64,000 bases of DNA from Clavelina lepadiformis (GCF_947623445.1 NC_135246.1:10585856-10649855), one strand, 5' to 3'; positions 39,201 to 51,640 are shown, counted from the stretch's first letter. A program made the numbers and translations. The notes: a model not told the origin generated them from the letters alone.

Positions 39201-41803
39201 AATATTACACAATACATACAACAATACATTCAACTTACACACTCCACTATTCTTCATCAGAGGAGTAAGATCAAGTTGAACTCCATGTTTCTCTAAATCA
39301 AGTCCACAAGTTTTGCTAGTGATAAATTCACTGGGACATGCTGCTTCTGTCCACCATTCGATGTTGTACTGACAGTTCAATGAACTAGTTATGAACGGAG
39401 ATCTAAAAGGAAAAATAACATTTCATGTAAATGAAGCACTGGTTACATTGCAGTAAGATTGCAATGGCTCCAAATATAGGCTATGATATCTTCACAAATA
39501 GAATCATATTTTAAATTACAAATAGCTTTAATTGTTAGTTACAATGCATAGTTTGAAAAGATAGGGTACTTGGGGTGTTGAAAACAACCGTTTGCACGTC
39601 ATCACATTTTATTGCCTATTCAATGAAACAGTTATTTCCTGATTTTTGTATGGACGCAAAACTCACATTGTATGTGTTATGAATAACCAAATCGTATAAG
39701 ACAGCTTAAGATATTGCACATTGCTTAAAGCTGGTAATATGTTGAAACGATGATCCAGTAATAAATAATTATAATCAGTCAAAATAGTTATGGTGTTAAT
39801 AGAATTAAGAAAATCAATTTTTCCCAACAAAGGCTCAACTTACATCACACTCAGGGTTAATATCCAAATATACATATACGCTGAAATTAATATGAATTGT
39901 TAACATGCTTACATTAGATGAAACATCACTGTGAAATAAATCACAGCATCACATTCTTTTGTTTCTTGGAAAAATTAATGGACTTAACACTATAAAAATA
40001 TTAACTACTAAATGGTACTTTCATCTGAAAATTAACCATTTATACACAAAAAAAACAACCTTAGAAACACAACCCAAAAACACTAAAAGCAATACCAAAT
40101 TGAAAGGCTGGCATCAATCACTTACTTGCTTCCCCCTCTGTTTTTTCCTGGACATACAAATGTGATTATGACCTTCGCTGTGGAACATCCATCAGGTTTT
40201 TCTGCATCAGCAGGAGCAACATATTCCAATTCCATCCTGTTAACAAATCCTTGATAGTTGTCACTTATGTGAAATAAGCTCCTAATGGTAACAATTGATA
40301 ACGGTATAAATAGGAAACACAACAAGCTAAAAGTATTTTACCTGTCTTCTTGCGTAATATTTATTGGACTTGAAGGGACACCTAAGTTATATATGTGACT
40401 GCCTTTCACCAAGCACGCAGCAGCACCTTGAGGGCACTGACCAAGAGCCTCATGCATTTCATCGCCCTCCACAGTCTGTATATCTCGACAAACATTTATA
40501 TACACACCATCTAACGAGGATGTAGTTTGTGTAGGATCTTTCACAAAATATCCACCAGCCTATTAAAGAAAAGTATTGCGTGAATGCAGCAAACACCACA
40601 TAAGTGTAAAAAATTTAACAATTGAAATATTTGTGGGAAAATCTACTGTTGTCTACAGTACTCGTCGTATGAGGCTTTCCAAGTCCCGTCGATGACCCTC
40701 GTGATCATATTTGTAACACTGAACTTCTTTCATTGCATCATGATCTGTTGGCAGACACGCTAAGCTCGTCTCCCACAGAAAATCCACACTGCACGAACTG
40801 TTAGCACTTGAAGTAATCAAGACAGGAGCACCCTATAAATCATGTGGCATAAACACCATAATATACATAAAATAGCAATGTATGACAGTATAGTTGTTAC
40901 AGGCAATGTCTTTGCAAGATCATTATTTAACCAATGACAACATATTTACTTAAACATACATATAAAGTGATATCGGTACTTCGATATGAAAAAAGAGTTA
41001 ATATGTGTAACTTCAAACCATTGCTCAAAAGTAATGATTTGCTACATTGTGTATGAGATTACGATAAGCAAGAATTGGCTACAGTTTACAATAAAAGATT
41101 AAACTATAAAAATTCAGGCAATATGCAAATGGTTAAAACAACTTGCTAATATGAACATTTACAAACCAATTTTTTACTACAGTCAAAAGTGATACTGCTT
41201 CTATAGAAGAAGGAACCTTGATCAGTTTTTTCACAGAGCTTCGTGGTGTTGTATTCCAAGTAAAAACTAACAGAGTTTTCACTTGATGCTTTAACTTCAG
41301 GTGCTTTATCGTGATCACCATACGAAGTAATATCACCTAGTTGAGAAAATGAGCAATAATCGATAAACATCAGCTACACAATGTAAATGCATAGGTATAA
41401 ATTATATAATGTGCTCATCTTCAAAAATTCTTTGCATTTGGTTTGGTATACGTGTCTTATAAACTTACATATGACTGCATGATATATGAACTGGATTTTT
41501 AAGGTATTACCTGAAGTTTTACATATTGCACTACCACTGCAAGCAGATGGATTTGATAAACTTTGGCATATGTCGATTAAATATATCTCATTGGAGTCCA
41601 ATTCTGATCGCGCTTCCCACACCCTGCAAAAAAATTCCAATACAAATTTTTTCATACAATAGTTGACTTCTGTCGCAATAAAGGACTTACCCAGATAATT
41701 GACTGAAATTTTTTCCTCGTACATTGCCGCAGTCTTGAAAGGTTTCAGCAAATGTTTTTGATATTATAACGATAATAAAAATTACTTTAGCTTTGCCATA
41801 CAT
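23935..41803 (-). CDS. IGF2R: Cation-independent mannose-6-phosphate receptor (IGF2R-like), complete, about 45 exons
   Basis: A type I membrane receptor that binds mannose-6-phosphate on lysosomal hydrolases in the Golgi and at the cell surface and carries them to endosomes. The gene runs from ATG at 41801-41803 to TAA at 23935-23937. It encodes a signal peptide, 15 tandem CIMR repeats of about 145 residues (each with a YDLSSL-like start, an INVC strand, an AxC turn and a FxWxTxxAC end), one membrane span and a tail. I counted 15 starts, including QYDLSSL, TYDLSSL, SYDLSSL and EYDLSPL. Q, R, E and Y sugar-contact positions are all present in repeats 3, 5 and 9 only. No fibronectin type II insertion was seen in repeat 13, unlike mammals. 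First exons: 41691-41803, 41511-41623, 41167-41336, 40662-40832, 40342-40559, 40126-40236, 39239-39402, 38534-38653, 38285-38434, 37196-37348. Vertebrate IGF2R also has 15 repeats, so the assignment is firm; IGF2 binding cannot be inferred. Confidence 0.93.
24421..24535 (-). CDS. IGF2R: Receptor tail exon with acidic dileucine motifs
   Basis: It encodes an acidic cytoplasmic stretch with FDDDILQEETSLLG, resembling acidic-cluster dileucine sorting signals. Phase 0 entry and phase 1 exit match the neighbouring exons at 24802-25094 and 23935-24209. Confidence 0.8.
24802..25094 (-). CDS. IGF2R: Receptor transmembrane exon
   Basis: It encodes a hydrophilic stalk with potential glycosylation (NTSHPPS), then a membrane span (ASAIVISVFVVLAVFLALGL), a basic stop-transfer (RKAERR) and the first tail residues. 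The tail segment DDFQYRYVSR contains YRYV, a YxxphI endocytosis motif placed like the YSKV motif of the mammalian receptor. Confidence 0.85.
25340..26215 (-). CDS. IGF2R: Receptor repeat 15 and membrane-proximal region
   Basis: The last repeat includes VDLTPLLSRTWLASG, a VCQYKAG turn and an ECGYIFHW end. Q, E and Y of the sugar tetrad are kept, but the position of R, eight residues before Cys in SHVIISIRC, is Ser, with Lys next to it. Mammalian repeat 15 has been reported to bind phosphorylated glycans, so weaker or lost binding here is an inference. Confidence 0.6.
31240..32240 (-). CDS. IGF2R: Receptor repeat 9: predicted mannose-6-phosphate site
   Basis: Exons 32156-32376, 31992-32074, 31741-31834 and 31218-31392. 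Q (AAACQ at the end of the second exon), R (RSTTIRFRC), E (INETADC) and Y (CTYVFDW) are all present, with the paired cysteines (GQRC, DCTY). Human repeat 9 is the other high-affinity site. Junction phases agree across the four exons. Confidence 0.75.
35130..36200 (-). CDS. IGF2R: Receptor repeat 5: predicted sugar site lacking one disulfide
   Basis: Exons 36096-36289, 35751-35904, 35484-35655 and 35006-35156. Q (SACQHEL), R (RSTQISFLC), E (FMKEGN) and Y (ATYVFNW) are all present. Both cysteines that pair in repeats 3 and 9 are replaced: GDSYSNH instead of a Cys-containing turn, and NATY instead of CTY. Human repeat 5, the weaker diester-preferring site, is also known to lack this disulfide, which supports one-to-one correspondence of the repeats. 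Confidence 0.72.
37265..39310 (-). CDS. IGF2R: Receptor repeat 3: predicted mannose-6-phosphate site
   Basis: Spread over four exons (39239-39402, 38534-38653, 38285-38434, 37196-37348). The contact residues, identified by alignment to the family from memory, are Q in AVCQIAG, R eight residues before the Cys in RSSVILFHC, E in NHELHC and Y in CTYFFDW. Disulfide cysteines GGQKC and HCTY are present. Human repeat 3 is also a high-affinity site. Confidence 0.75.
37545..37640. repeat. Short intronic repeat ending in (CAA)n
   Basis: A GC-richer stretch (GGTGAGACCAGGTACCGGAT, CACCCGGCC) is followed by an A-rich CAACAACAACAAC tract, inside a receptor intron between the exons at 37196-37348 and 38285-38434. 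It looks like a retroposon head with a simple-repeat tail. The head does not fold convincingly as a tRNA, so only the microsatellite is certain. Confidence 0.45.
41691..41803 (-). CDS. IGF2R: Receptor exon 1: signal peptide and start of repeat 1
   Basis: It starts MYGKAKVIF, followed by a hydrophobic run (IIVIIS) and a likely cleavage after TFA, before ETFQDCGNV. The ATG at 41803 is the first in frame and gives a textbook signal peptide. The donor GTAAGT follows at 41690, and phase 2 matches exon 2 at 41511-41623 (IYLIDICQSL). Confidence 0.88.
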
Positions 41804-41859
41804 TTTTCTATCTAAAGACTTTTATTACGGTTTGCTAAACTTTCAACAAAACAGCCCAC

Positions 41860-42130
41860 AGCTTAGGGGCCCGTCCATGGCTATCTTAGGCAGGTGCCTA
41901 AGGCGGCAAGGCCCCATGACAAATAACACAGCAGGCCTTTTAGAAGCATACATAAGAACTATGAATGTGCTCTTTCAACTTTACAGTAAAGCAAAACAGA
42001 ACAGTACTGATTTGAAAATGCCAGTGATGTCACATTGAAATGAATAAAAGCAAAATGTGTCTCTAGGGGCCCCAGACAGAAAGATGCCTAAGGGCCCACC
42101 ATTTGTCTGCATTTTTTGTCATTCATTTTT
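41860..42130. repeat. GC-rich repeat relic upstream of the receptor
   Basis: Two similar blocks about 200 bases apart begin TAGGGGCCC (near 41866 and 42063) and contain GCCTAAGG phrases. Composition differs from the AT-rich surroundings. It may be the remains of a transposon; no ends or coding region were identified. Confidence 0.35.
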
Positions 42131-43045
42131 CTAAAAGATTTTGGGCCAGGCTAGAAAGCACATAACTTTTCGATGATATCTCGGGGATGCAGGACAACTA
42201 AAACTGGAGTGCACCGGAATAAAATGCTACACCAGGTGCATTTTGCAGTCTGCCTAAACACTGCCGGTACACTTTGTTGAGGGTAAATATACAATCTCTA
42301 AAGTAAGGATGAGTACTCATTTTTGTCTAAAAAAGATAAAAACAGAAGAGCAAAAGTGAAGTTCTTATTAATTTTTTTAGATATCGCACTTTCCACGTAA
42401 GTTAACATCCGGCCTCAGATTAAAAATTTTTGAGGGCGGAGTTTAGGGATTGGATGATGCAAACACAAACCTCAATAGATTGGCCAAATATCACCTGTGT
42501 CAGGCTGTGTGGAAGATTCAAACACAAAAAAACTAACAATGGTGAACTCGAAAACAATATTATTGGTAAGAAATGATGATCCATTCTCCTCGCTAAGCTA
42601 AACTAAAGTTGGCATTTCTTTCTGAAGGTCCGTCGGTCGCATTTACGTCATGAATTAGATATATTAGAAACGTTACATACCGAACGTCATCGATATCCCG
42701 ATTGTGGGGAGGGGATTACCGACAAGGGGAATGCTTGCACGCTTTACATATTTAGCAATTATTTGATGAAAATTCATCCTTTGTTGCTAATAGAAATACA
42801 TACGGCATTTGTTTGGGAGAACCGTTATGATATTCGGATTTGCAGGAATCTGAATAATCATACTCACAATACAACAGATCCTTAGTGCTGATGCCATGCT
42901 TTCCAGTATTTTAGTTCTATAGGGTTCACAAAAGATCCAAGGCCGCACTTGCAGGCTGTCAGGTGCCTGGTGTTAATTCTTTAAAAGGCCCTGTACATGT
43001 TTGAAGTTTAACAAAAACCTGTCTGTTATAAATCTGCAACAAACC

Positions 43046-43987
43046 ATATAGAGCAGGGGTGGGCAAACTTTTTGTACTGAGGGCCACATTTGAAAAAATG
43101 TTGCAGCCAGGGGGCTGCACACTCTCATTAAAAAGTAGGAAAATTTACCCGGTGTGTAAATAAACGCATATTCATATTAAACACAATTTTTGTATTTCAC
43201 ACTCAGTTACGTTTAAAGCTATGCAATCATCATCACAAAAGTCAATGAGACTTGTGCATCTGTTCACAGTTTTTCACAATCTTTTGCAAATTGGGAGCAA
43301 GTTTGCTGGTAGATATCCTCATAACATCACGCAAGTTGGTGTCTGTCAGCAAAGACCAGTTCTTCGACTTGTTTACGTTTAAACAAGAAAATGCTTGTTC
43401 GCATATGTATGTGGATCCAAACAGTGTCAAAAACTTAGCAGCAAAGTTTTTTAAGTTTGGAAACAAATCGTCAGACAATGACTTGTAAACTAAGCAAACT
43501 GCTTTATTCCCAATTTCGATAAAATACAGTAGTATTTAACAGTCCATTCCTTATTGAAAACACGACTTTCGTTTTCAATCTTTCGCTTTTTAACAGCACT
43601 CATTATTTTAACAGAGTAAAAATATAAATCTTTTATTTTTTAACAAAAATCCTGTCGAAGTAAAAAACATTAAACTGTGCGTCTCAAATAACAATGAAAA
43701 GCTATTTGGAGGAAAGTAGAAGTACTGGTAGGCCTACAGTAGCCGCTACCGTATTTGTATTTTATGATCAAACAATGCGTGAGAAGTGTACGGCTAGTTG
43801 CTGAGAGCATGTTGCAATACATGCGCAACTGACGTTTGTGTGTTTACGCACTGAAAGTGAAGGGAAAAACACACTCGTAAGAGGAATAATATTTTGTCAT
43901 GTAAGCTGTTTAATTAAAACAATAAGTAATGAGTAGGAGTTTCTGCAAGTGCCGGCGGGCCGTAGTTTGCCCACCCCTGATATAGAG
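43046..43987. mobile_element. hAT transposon relic (Charlie-like)
   Basis: The element spans 43054-43979, begins CAGGGGTGGGCAAACT and ends with the complement AGTTTGCCCACCCCTG, the classic hAT/Charlie end. A perfect 8-bp target duplication ATATAGAG flanks it (43046-43053, 43980-43987). At 926 bases it is an internally deleted copy that keeps only the last part of the transposase. Confidence 0.95.
43242..43478 (-). pseudogene. hAT transposase C-terminal dimerisation fragment
   Basis: A 78-codon frame with FPNLKNFAAKFLTLFGSTY, CEQAFSCLNVNKSK and LTDTNLRDVMRIS matches the hAT C-terminal dimerisation region, close to the GTF2IRD2/Charlie8 group. The N-terminal and catalytic parts are absent, so it is a fragment. 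The frame itself is intact. Confidence 0.85.
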
Positions 43988-45095
43988 CCTCAGAAATCAT
44001 GCAAAAATATATAAAACTGTAAATGCCTGTGTTTAGCACAAGTGATTAAATGCATGGGCTGTAAAATTTAGCTGATTACCCGGAGTGCATAACATTTATT
44101 CATGATTGTGTACATTAATGCAGCTGAAGTGCGCTACTGAATCTCTAAATAGTATTTTTCAATTTCCAAAGGTGATTTTAGGCAGACTTATCCAAGCTAA
44201 TTAGTAAGAAAGTAAACTGGCCCTAAGATTTTTCCCAATAATAAATATCTTGGCACGTTCTTACTGTCACTCGAGTGCATCGCTCTGAAAAAGATGCCTG
44301 CATAAACAAACTGTTGCTTGAGCAGCAATTAGTTAGGCCTATAATGGCAACGGATCCTTTATCATGCGACTTGCGGAAGAATGGAAGATGTGCCACTGAA
44401 TGTAAAGAAATTCTATCACGGGATTACTTAAGATTTCCATGCTGGTGAACCGAAAGTGTATGTAAGATTTTGATTCTGCTGTATTCATGATGCACGAATT
44501 CACAGTTAACAGCAAATTTAGTGTTGAGCGAACTTTAAACAAATTGTAGACCCTTAAAATGGTTTTAAAGACACCTACGCAAACATTATTGTAGGTTGTC
44601 ATTAACCATCGCCGCAATATTTCTTACTGGCAAACTGGAAAAACAAAACGAAACAAAAAAAAACGTCATGAGACATCTCAGTTACTTTGATTATTAGTTT
44701 TTAAATAATTGAACAAGATACGCCAAATAAAACCTTATTATTTTGAAACATATTTAACAATAGCCGATATTTGAGAACAGTATTGTGAAAGTTAAATCAT
44801 AGCATATTTTATGGTGCGTAATTAGTTTTGCATTCTGGGAGTTACCCTTCATCGGTTTCAAGCTGTAGATTTTGTGTCAGCTGTGTTTACACGTATGCTC
44901 TTGTACTCACCACTCAATATTGTTTTCATTTCTATTTTATAAATTTTTTTAACTGCGTTTGAAAAAGGTTACTGCTGATCGACAACTTATCCTCGCAAAT
45001 CAAATAATAGTGTAATGGCTGGAAGTTTAAAAACATTTTAATCATCCATCTGTGCCTCTGTGGTTTAAAAAACGGAAGAATCTGAGTGTATTTCT
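43988..45095. other. Spacer downstream of the unrecognised gene
   Basis: It contains the second half of dispersed repeat copy 2 (to about 44160) and AT-rich sequence without supported exons. It would hold the 3' UTR of the minus-strand gene that ends at 45096. Confidence 0.45.
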
Positions 45096-48000
45096 TTAGT
45101 ATCTAATCCACCAAAACATTTCACGGAAGCCTTTTCGGCCTGTCTTGCGCTCTCGGCTTTCAAATACAAACTTTATGTTTTCATCGCTCACGAAAGTAAA
45201 GGCCTGAAAAAAATGTTTTTTTGATTATGACAGTTGTGCAAGTGAACTAAATATATCTTTAAGTGTTTAAGATGAAAAAAAGAATGACCAAATATGTTAG
45301 AAGTGTGCTGTCGCACATGTATTATAAAAATATTATGTCAGACTTAAGTCACATGAGTGTTTATTTGCTCTGAAAAGTTGTCATATGACATGAAACTGGG
45401 TGTAGAATTGGTGAACAATTCCTTGTGTTTTAAGTGAAAACATGCATGGATGCTCAATATATTTGGAACATATTGCTTACTTTATTTCAAGACAAACTTT
45501 CTTCAACAATGCACATGCTTTTTACCTGTGGTTCATTAGGTTACGTGAAGACTGCTCAGTGAAAGAATAAATATTCTAGTATTATACCAATATAGATTTC
45601 TACAGTTGACAAAACTTTAATTTTCCTTTAAACTTTCAGCAGTCTAACGTTATAGCAATACAAATGAAACATTGCAAAAACATTTGTAACAAAAAAGCAA
45701 AGCAAGGTATGTATTGCACCACTGAAAATAGCACTCATATTTGTGGCAATTAGGTGTTACTGATTAATTATCTAAAAACACCGCAAAATTATCGCAACAA
45801 AGTAGTTTACAAATTAGTTGCACCTGTGCAAGCAAAAGCAATATATGCGAAAAAAATATCACAGTGATCACGTACCAGAAGGCAAGATTCATAAAAAAAC
45901 ATACAGTATACACTTTTAACATTGCATAGATATGGCTTGTAACCACTTCATCTCAAAATGGAAAAATTAACTACGTAAAAGATATTAGCCTATAGTATTT
46001 ACATGTTAAAATCCAAATAGTTTTAAATTATAAGAAAAGTTTAATTACAAATATTAACGTTGATTCGCTGTTTTCAGTCTTCATGTTTGTACATTTCACG
46101 AAAGCACACAGTGATTTCCAGAAAAGCGTGAAGTGGCAGCGCTAATGATAAAAATAACTCTTGGATTTGAAGTGTTTTATATCAACAGTGATAAAATTTG
46201 AAGCAACAGCACAGTCTTGTTTTCACTCATTACGCTGCACCTGAATTAACAAGAACAAACTTAATCTTATCATAAAATTTAAAGAATTTATTTGAAAACA
46301 ATAAATGGAATGAACCAGTATTCGGGAGTGGACAGCTGTTACCAAAATAAACCCGGGTGCTACAGCTACTCAATTAAAAAGTAACATCTCTACTGCAATT
46401 AACACAAAATTAAAAATAGCACACTTTACACTAGTGTTATTTTTGTCTCACTAGCTGTAGGTATAGCCGTATAAACTTGTGCATTTTCTAAACAATTGCA
46501 GATTTTCCTTTATTACTATGGAGCAGGAAATAAATTCTGAATGCAGTTTTTAGACTGAAAATTAATACAACAAGCAAAAATGATGCCACTATAAAAAATG
46601 TATTATAAAACAGTAAACTTTAATACCTGTACTATAAAATAAAATTTATTGATGCGCAATTTCAGTTCAAACTTAACAAACCCTTTACAATCGTCATGAA
46701 AAAAATCCATGGTGGCAATAACAACCCCAGATTGTCATGCAACTAAAAGCCGTAAGTGTAGATGTGGATATGTAAAGTGTAAGTAAGACGCAAATATATT
46801 ATTATGTTTGAAAATAATATTATATCTTCTTAGTGTTCAGTTATGCTAATTTAATTCATATCACGTGCAGTAGGTTATTCTTATTGTAGCAACTATTCTT
46901 AACACCCATTTTACCATAATGGAAAACATTTTCTACGAAGATACATTTTTCATATTTGGCCTGGAAAATAGAAAAGAAAAATAATTTTATTGCTAGAAAA
47001 ATATTAATCTTTCATGGTCATTTGGTCGAAATCCATGCAGTTACTTTTTTCTTTTTTCCTACTTTCATCCAATCACAAATCTCTTAAGCATGGTTTTCAC
47101 CAAAAAGAGAGCAAGGTGAACTTTTGATATCTTATCATGTTCGTAGCACAAAGGTTTTGTATTACATAACAACAGCCAAGCAGGCCTTATTGTTGCAAAC
47201 AATTAATCACCGATGTATGGGTTTGAATAAAAGAAAAATAAACGAAGTTGACCAAATCCACATCTTTTTATTAATTATAGGCAAATGGAGAATATGGTAT
47301 AATAACTAAGTGGTCTAGTCTTAGATGATAATAATTGTTAATCTGGAATTAATGCATATATTTTTTATAAGATACAAAACCACTGTGCAGGCATTTAATT
47401 TGCTCACTGATCTCCATTCCTATTAAAAATAGTTTTAATTAAATCTAGTTACTAAGCTCTGATCATTGATGAACATTAAAAGCATTATCTATAACCATAT
47501 ATAACCATATGAAATATTAGTTATTCTTTTCACCATCTGAATTTTTTCCTGAAACACTAGTGAGTAGCGGAAAGCAAAAAAATAAGTATTCTGCTTTAAT
47601 TTCTCTTAATTATTTAGAGAAGTAGCATCGCTAAAATGACCACTATAAAAGTATTGTAACACTGCTAACATTGTTACCAATTACATACTGTCACAATTAC
47701 AGTCAAAGCTGATTAATACTTTATATTATAAATTAAGTAATACATACCAGAAATCTCGTAATAGTAATGTAGGCATTGGCTGCATCTATGTTGTGCGTTC
47801 TCTGATTTTCTAAAAGATACAAACCACCACATTAGTACAATATGACTATTTTAACCTACCAATATAATTTGAAATATACTTTACAACACACTGTTAAAAT
47901 TGCTGTAAAGATTTAAACATTTGCAGTTTGCACATGTCTTGGCTATAAAGCTCCAGCTAATTTATCAAACCAGGAGAATTGTGAAGCAGTAGTAAAGCAT

Positions 48001-51000
48001 ACTTCTAATCTGTGATGCGAGGAAAGTATCAATAATTCCTCTTTTCCTCTGCAACAAGTATTCATCAGCAATTACTTGGTTTATTCTTTCTTTTGGTAAG
48101 TATAGACAATATTTCCAGTTTTGAGGTTGCAGAAAAATGCACAACTTGATGATGGCAGAATTGTAAGCGGATATATTTTGCCCAATAAAATCCAATAAGT
48201 GTGAAAACTCATTCAGCGACAGTGTGTTAATAGCATAAGCCACGGCCGGAAACTCTTTAGAATGACAGCATGACAAACTGAATCGTGTTGGACAAAACAC
48301 TTGAAGATAGGCATCGCGCATTTCCTTATGAAGATCTCTGTTATATGTGTCCAAAATCATGTCCCACGATGATTCAGCACGTAAATCAATATAGCACATA
48401 AAGCTGTCATGACAAGTGCCAAGATAATCTTGCGCATGCTGAACAATCTCATTGAACAACGAATCCAATGCAAAATCACCTGAGTATACAAACAATATCA
48501 TGTGATTATGTGTGCTTGATAAAAGCATCCAACAATTATTACATCAAGCTGTCCACTTCTAACTAGGATTACTACACCCAATTAGTTGAATGAAAATATA
48601 CACCTACATTTGGTCTAGGAGATAATTGCAGTTCAGTTCAAGTGATAAGATGTTTTTAATGATTAGGGCATCTTGCAAGATATTGGAAAATTTGTAATAT
48701 AGTTACACTTTTATATGTACTTTACTTTGGATCAGCAATAAGTACAGCATGGAATATAAGCTTTAACTACATGTTTATAAATCATACCCATGATGTTTCC
48801 TTTATAGAATGTTGTAATGATGTAGTTTTCCTATCCTTAGTAAGTGTTAATAACTGATGAAAAAAACATACAAAAAATTGATGTAGTTAAAGAGCTGGAA
48901 AAAAACGAACATTATTGCTTGCCATACAACTCAGCAATTAGCCACAAAAATCCAACTAATTAGTAATGACAATAAAAATCACAGTTTGTAAGTTTATGTG
49001 AGCTTTAAAGTGAAATACTGTACTTAAATATCCAAATAAAGTTTTACTTGGTCTCTTTGCTGGCCTTTGTCCTTTATCTTTGTCTATTTTTGGTGGGGAA
49101 TGCGTTTGCTATAAGACAGGCAGTAATTGTAGTATTTCATTTACACCGGGATTTAAATCAAAAATAGGAAATGAAATTAAATCAGGATTGATCAACAAAT
49201 TGAAGATGTAATATTAAATTAGGTGATAAGGTATACCTGAAAAACAGCATATTTTCAACAACAGCAATGGCACCTTTTTTGCAAAACTTTATTCATCTGA
49301 ATTGTTGCAAAATGCTCAATATTAAGCCACAAGATGCTGGAATGCTGTCTGCACTAAGCCCAGACAGCTAGGCTTTTAGTAGCCTATTGTTTGCCCTAGT
49401 ACCTTTCGTTCTTACACACTTTGCTTACCACACGTACACAGTGCAGTATCAATTAAAAATTTTTATAAAATTGTTTAGTTTGGCTTAATTTCAGGCGAAG
49501 CTTGATTGAAACGTTTTTTTTTATTCCGGCGTTTATAATGTGAATTGCGTTTATTCTGGAAAAAAATTATCAATTTTGAGTTCAAAGTAATGAGCTTACC
49601 AAATAAAAAAATGAATCCCTTTGTGGCATTGAACATTGAATATTATTAAGAATAACCTTAGATAATAAGATATGAATGCAACTTTTCATGCAATATGTAA
49701 AATATCTTGTTGTATCTCAGCTAGGCAATAGACTGAGTTGACTTTATCTGTATCGCAAGCTTCTGGGCTAAAGCTAAAATTCAGATAAGATCAAACAGCT
49801 TGTCATAATTAGTCTGTTAATTCACGGAAAGTTCAAAAACTTTGTGTTCAATATGGTAAAAAAAATTAAATTTATTGCAATTATGTCTGCAATATTCCTT
49901 TCGTGCCCATTGAACATTAACATTGTCTACATTACTTTTTGTACTGACCATCACACTTTTTTGATTTTAACAGAATAGAGCAGGCACAGGAAATATCTTA
50001 TTAGTCCTGTTGGTGCACGAATGTTTAAAAAAATCTTGTATTCTGTAAATACTTTGCAGAGCTAGCAGTCTCGCACTGACCCACCCTGTTTCCTTTTCCT
50101 TCACACAGGCATTGTATGTCATTACGAGTGTTTGTTTTTTTTAATGGAACAATACTTAAACAAAGTGGGCATATACATACACAGCAATAATCCTGCTACT
50201 GCAGAGAAAACACAACAAAATATAATTACAATATTTTAAAATTTTGAGTTTTGAAAGTGGTAACTTGTTAATTAAAATTTAAAAAGTGGTTGCCTAAAAA
50301 GCAGTAGGGTAATTTATATATAGTATTTGTAGTAATTTATAAATTCAGACTACAATTAGGTTTGAAAATCTATAAAAACCAATACGATTCCAAGAATCCT
50401 AATTTCTAGCAATGTGCTTATAAGGACTGGTGAATATTATAGCTAAATGAAGTGAATGTTTTACAAACAGAGATGGAAAGTCTCAAAGCAGGTTTTCGTA
50501 AAGGCTTGACTTGTGTTTTAGTGAATAAAATACTCTACTTCACCAGTGTTAACGTGGAAATTTCAGTTGACGGTTGACTTACTCGAGTCACAAAACAAAT
50601 TATTTTAAAACGTTATAGAATCGGTTTTTATATTTGTGAAAGAATTTATTCAGAAATTAATATGCAATACATTCTGTTGAATGTGAAAAAACACCAATAA
50701 TAAACAAAATCAGATGCTTATATTTACATTACGAATATTCAGAAATTCATTTATTATCGACCTAAAACAAACAAAATTTCTTAATTAGTGACTTAGCATG
50801 TGTTAAAACTTGGTAAACGTTAGTGACTCGACTTGCGAATGTCAGTAAAATGACTCAATTTGACTTGGATTTGTACTGTTAGCAACTTGACTTGAGTCAC
50901 AACCATTCAGACTTGTTTCTAATACTGTTTACAAGAACCACCACACAAAAATGAAATGAGGGTCAAAGACCATAGTGAAAGGTTTGGCAGCTACATGCAT

Positions 51001-51640
51001 GACATTCACCAACATGCATACTAAACTTTTTAATCTTCACACCGATTTATAATAAACAAACAAAGAATAACTAAGTAATAGAACATCAATTTATAATAAA
51101 TTACAAAGAATTAGTGCTTTAGTGGACACCATCACTCGATATTTTGCGTCTTTGCACGCACTATTTCTCGTCGAAACTACTGTACTACTCAGTCAGGGCC
51201 GAAGGGAAGTTATACTACAATGGTACTATGGGCTACAAGAAAGACATGTAAATATTTGAATATCATTAATAATGGTTAACCTAAGACTTAAATTAGTTTA
51301 GGTGGAAATTTATGGCTGAAATGAAGGTAATTACTAAGTCCCTGCAAATTTCTTTTTAATCTACCAATTGCATTTTGTTTTTGGATGCTTGCATCAACAA
51401 CCATTCAACAAATTCTCGCCTACTATTACTACTCTACACTACTGCTACCAATACAATGATTTCTGATATCAGTTTTCAGAAATGTACGAATACACAATAA
51501 AAACGACCTGGGAAATACCATAATGCTGTATATTCTATACTTACTGGCCCATCAAAGCATCTTTCATCTTTGCAAATTACACAGCTGATATCTTCTAAAT
51601 AAAGTGTTGTGAAATTTGCAAACATGCACTCACATGGAAC
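45096..51640 (-). CDS. Unrecognised multi-exon gene
   Basis: Exons with matching phase: about 51545-51640 (Cys-rich, ending SCVICKDERCFDGP, donor GTAAGT), 49048-49108 (QTHSPPKIDKDKG, basic and Pro-rich), 48003-48479 (159 codons, the main conserved-looking exon), 47748-47809 (NIDAANAYITITRFL), and a proposed last exon 45096-45203 ending in WWIRY and stop. The 48 kb exon reads as a compact mixed helical domain (ALDSLFNEIVQHAQDYL, HKEMRDAYLQVF, RINQVIADEYLL). I do not recognise a family, catalytic motif or membrane segment. The 5' end is uncertain and more exons may lie upstream. Introns are unusually long for this window (up to 2.5 kb). The last exon is the weakest part. Confidence 0.55.

Larger units (their letters stand above)
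42930..44160. repeat. Dispersed repeat, copy 2, split by a hAT insertion
   Basis: Segments 42930-43045 and 43988-44160 match successive parts of the repeat at 3650-3900, in the same order. The hAT element at 43054-43979 lies exactly between them, so the repeat is the older insertion. Divergence from copy 1 suggests an old family. Confidence 0.6.

Noticed and set aside
41374..41751. Minus-strand frame of 125 codons as a separate gene
   Set aside because: It reads through introns on both sides of receptor exon 2; the spliced exon 41511-41623 explains it.
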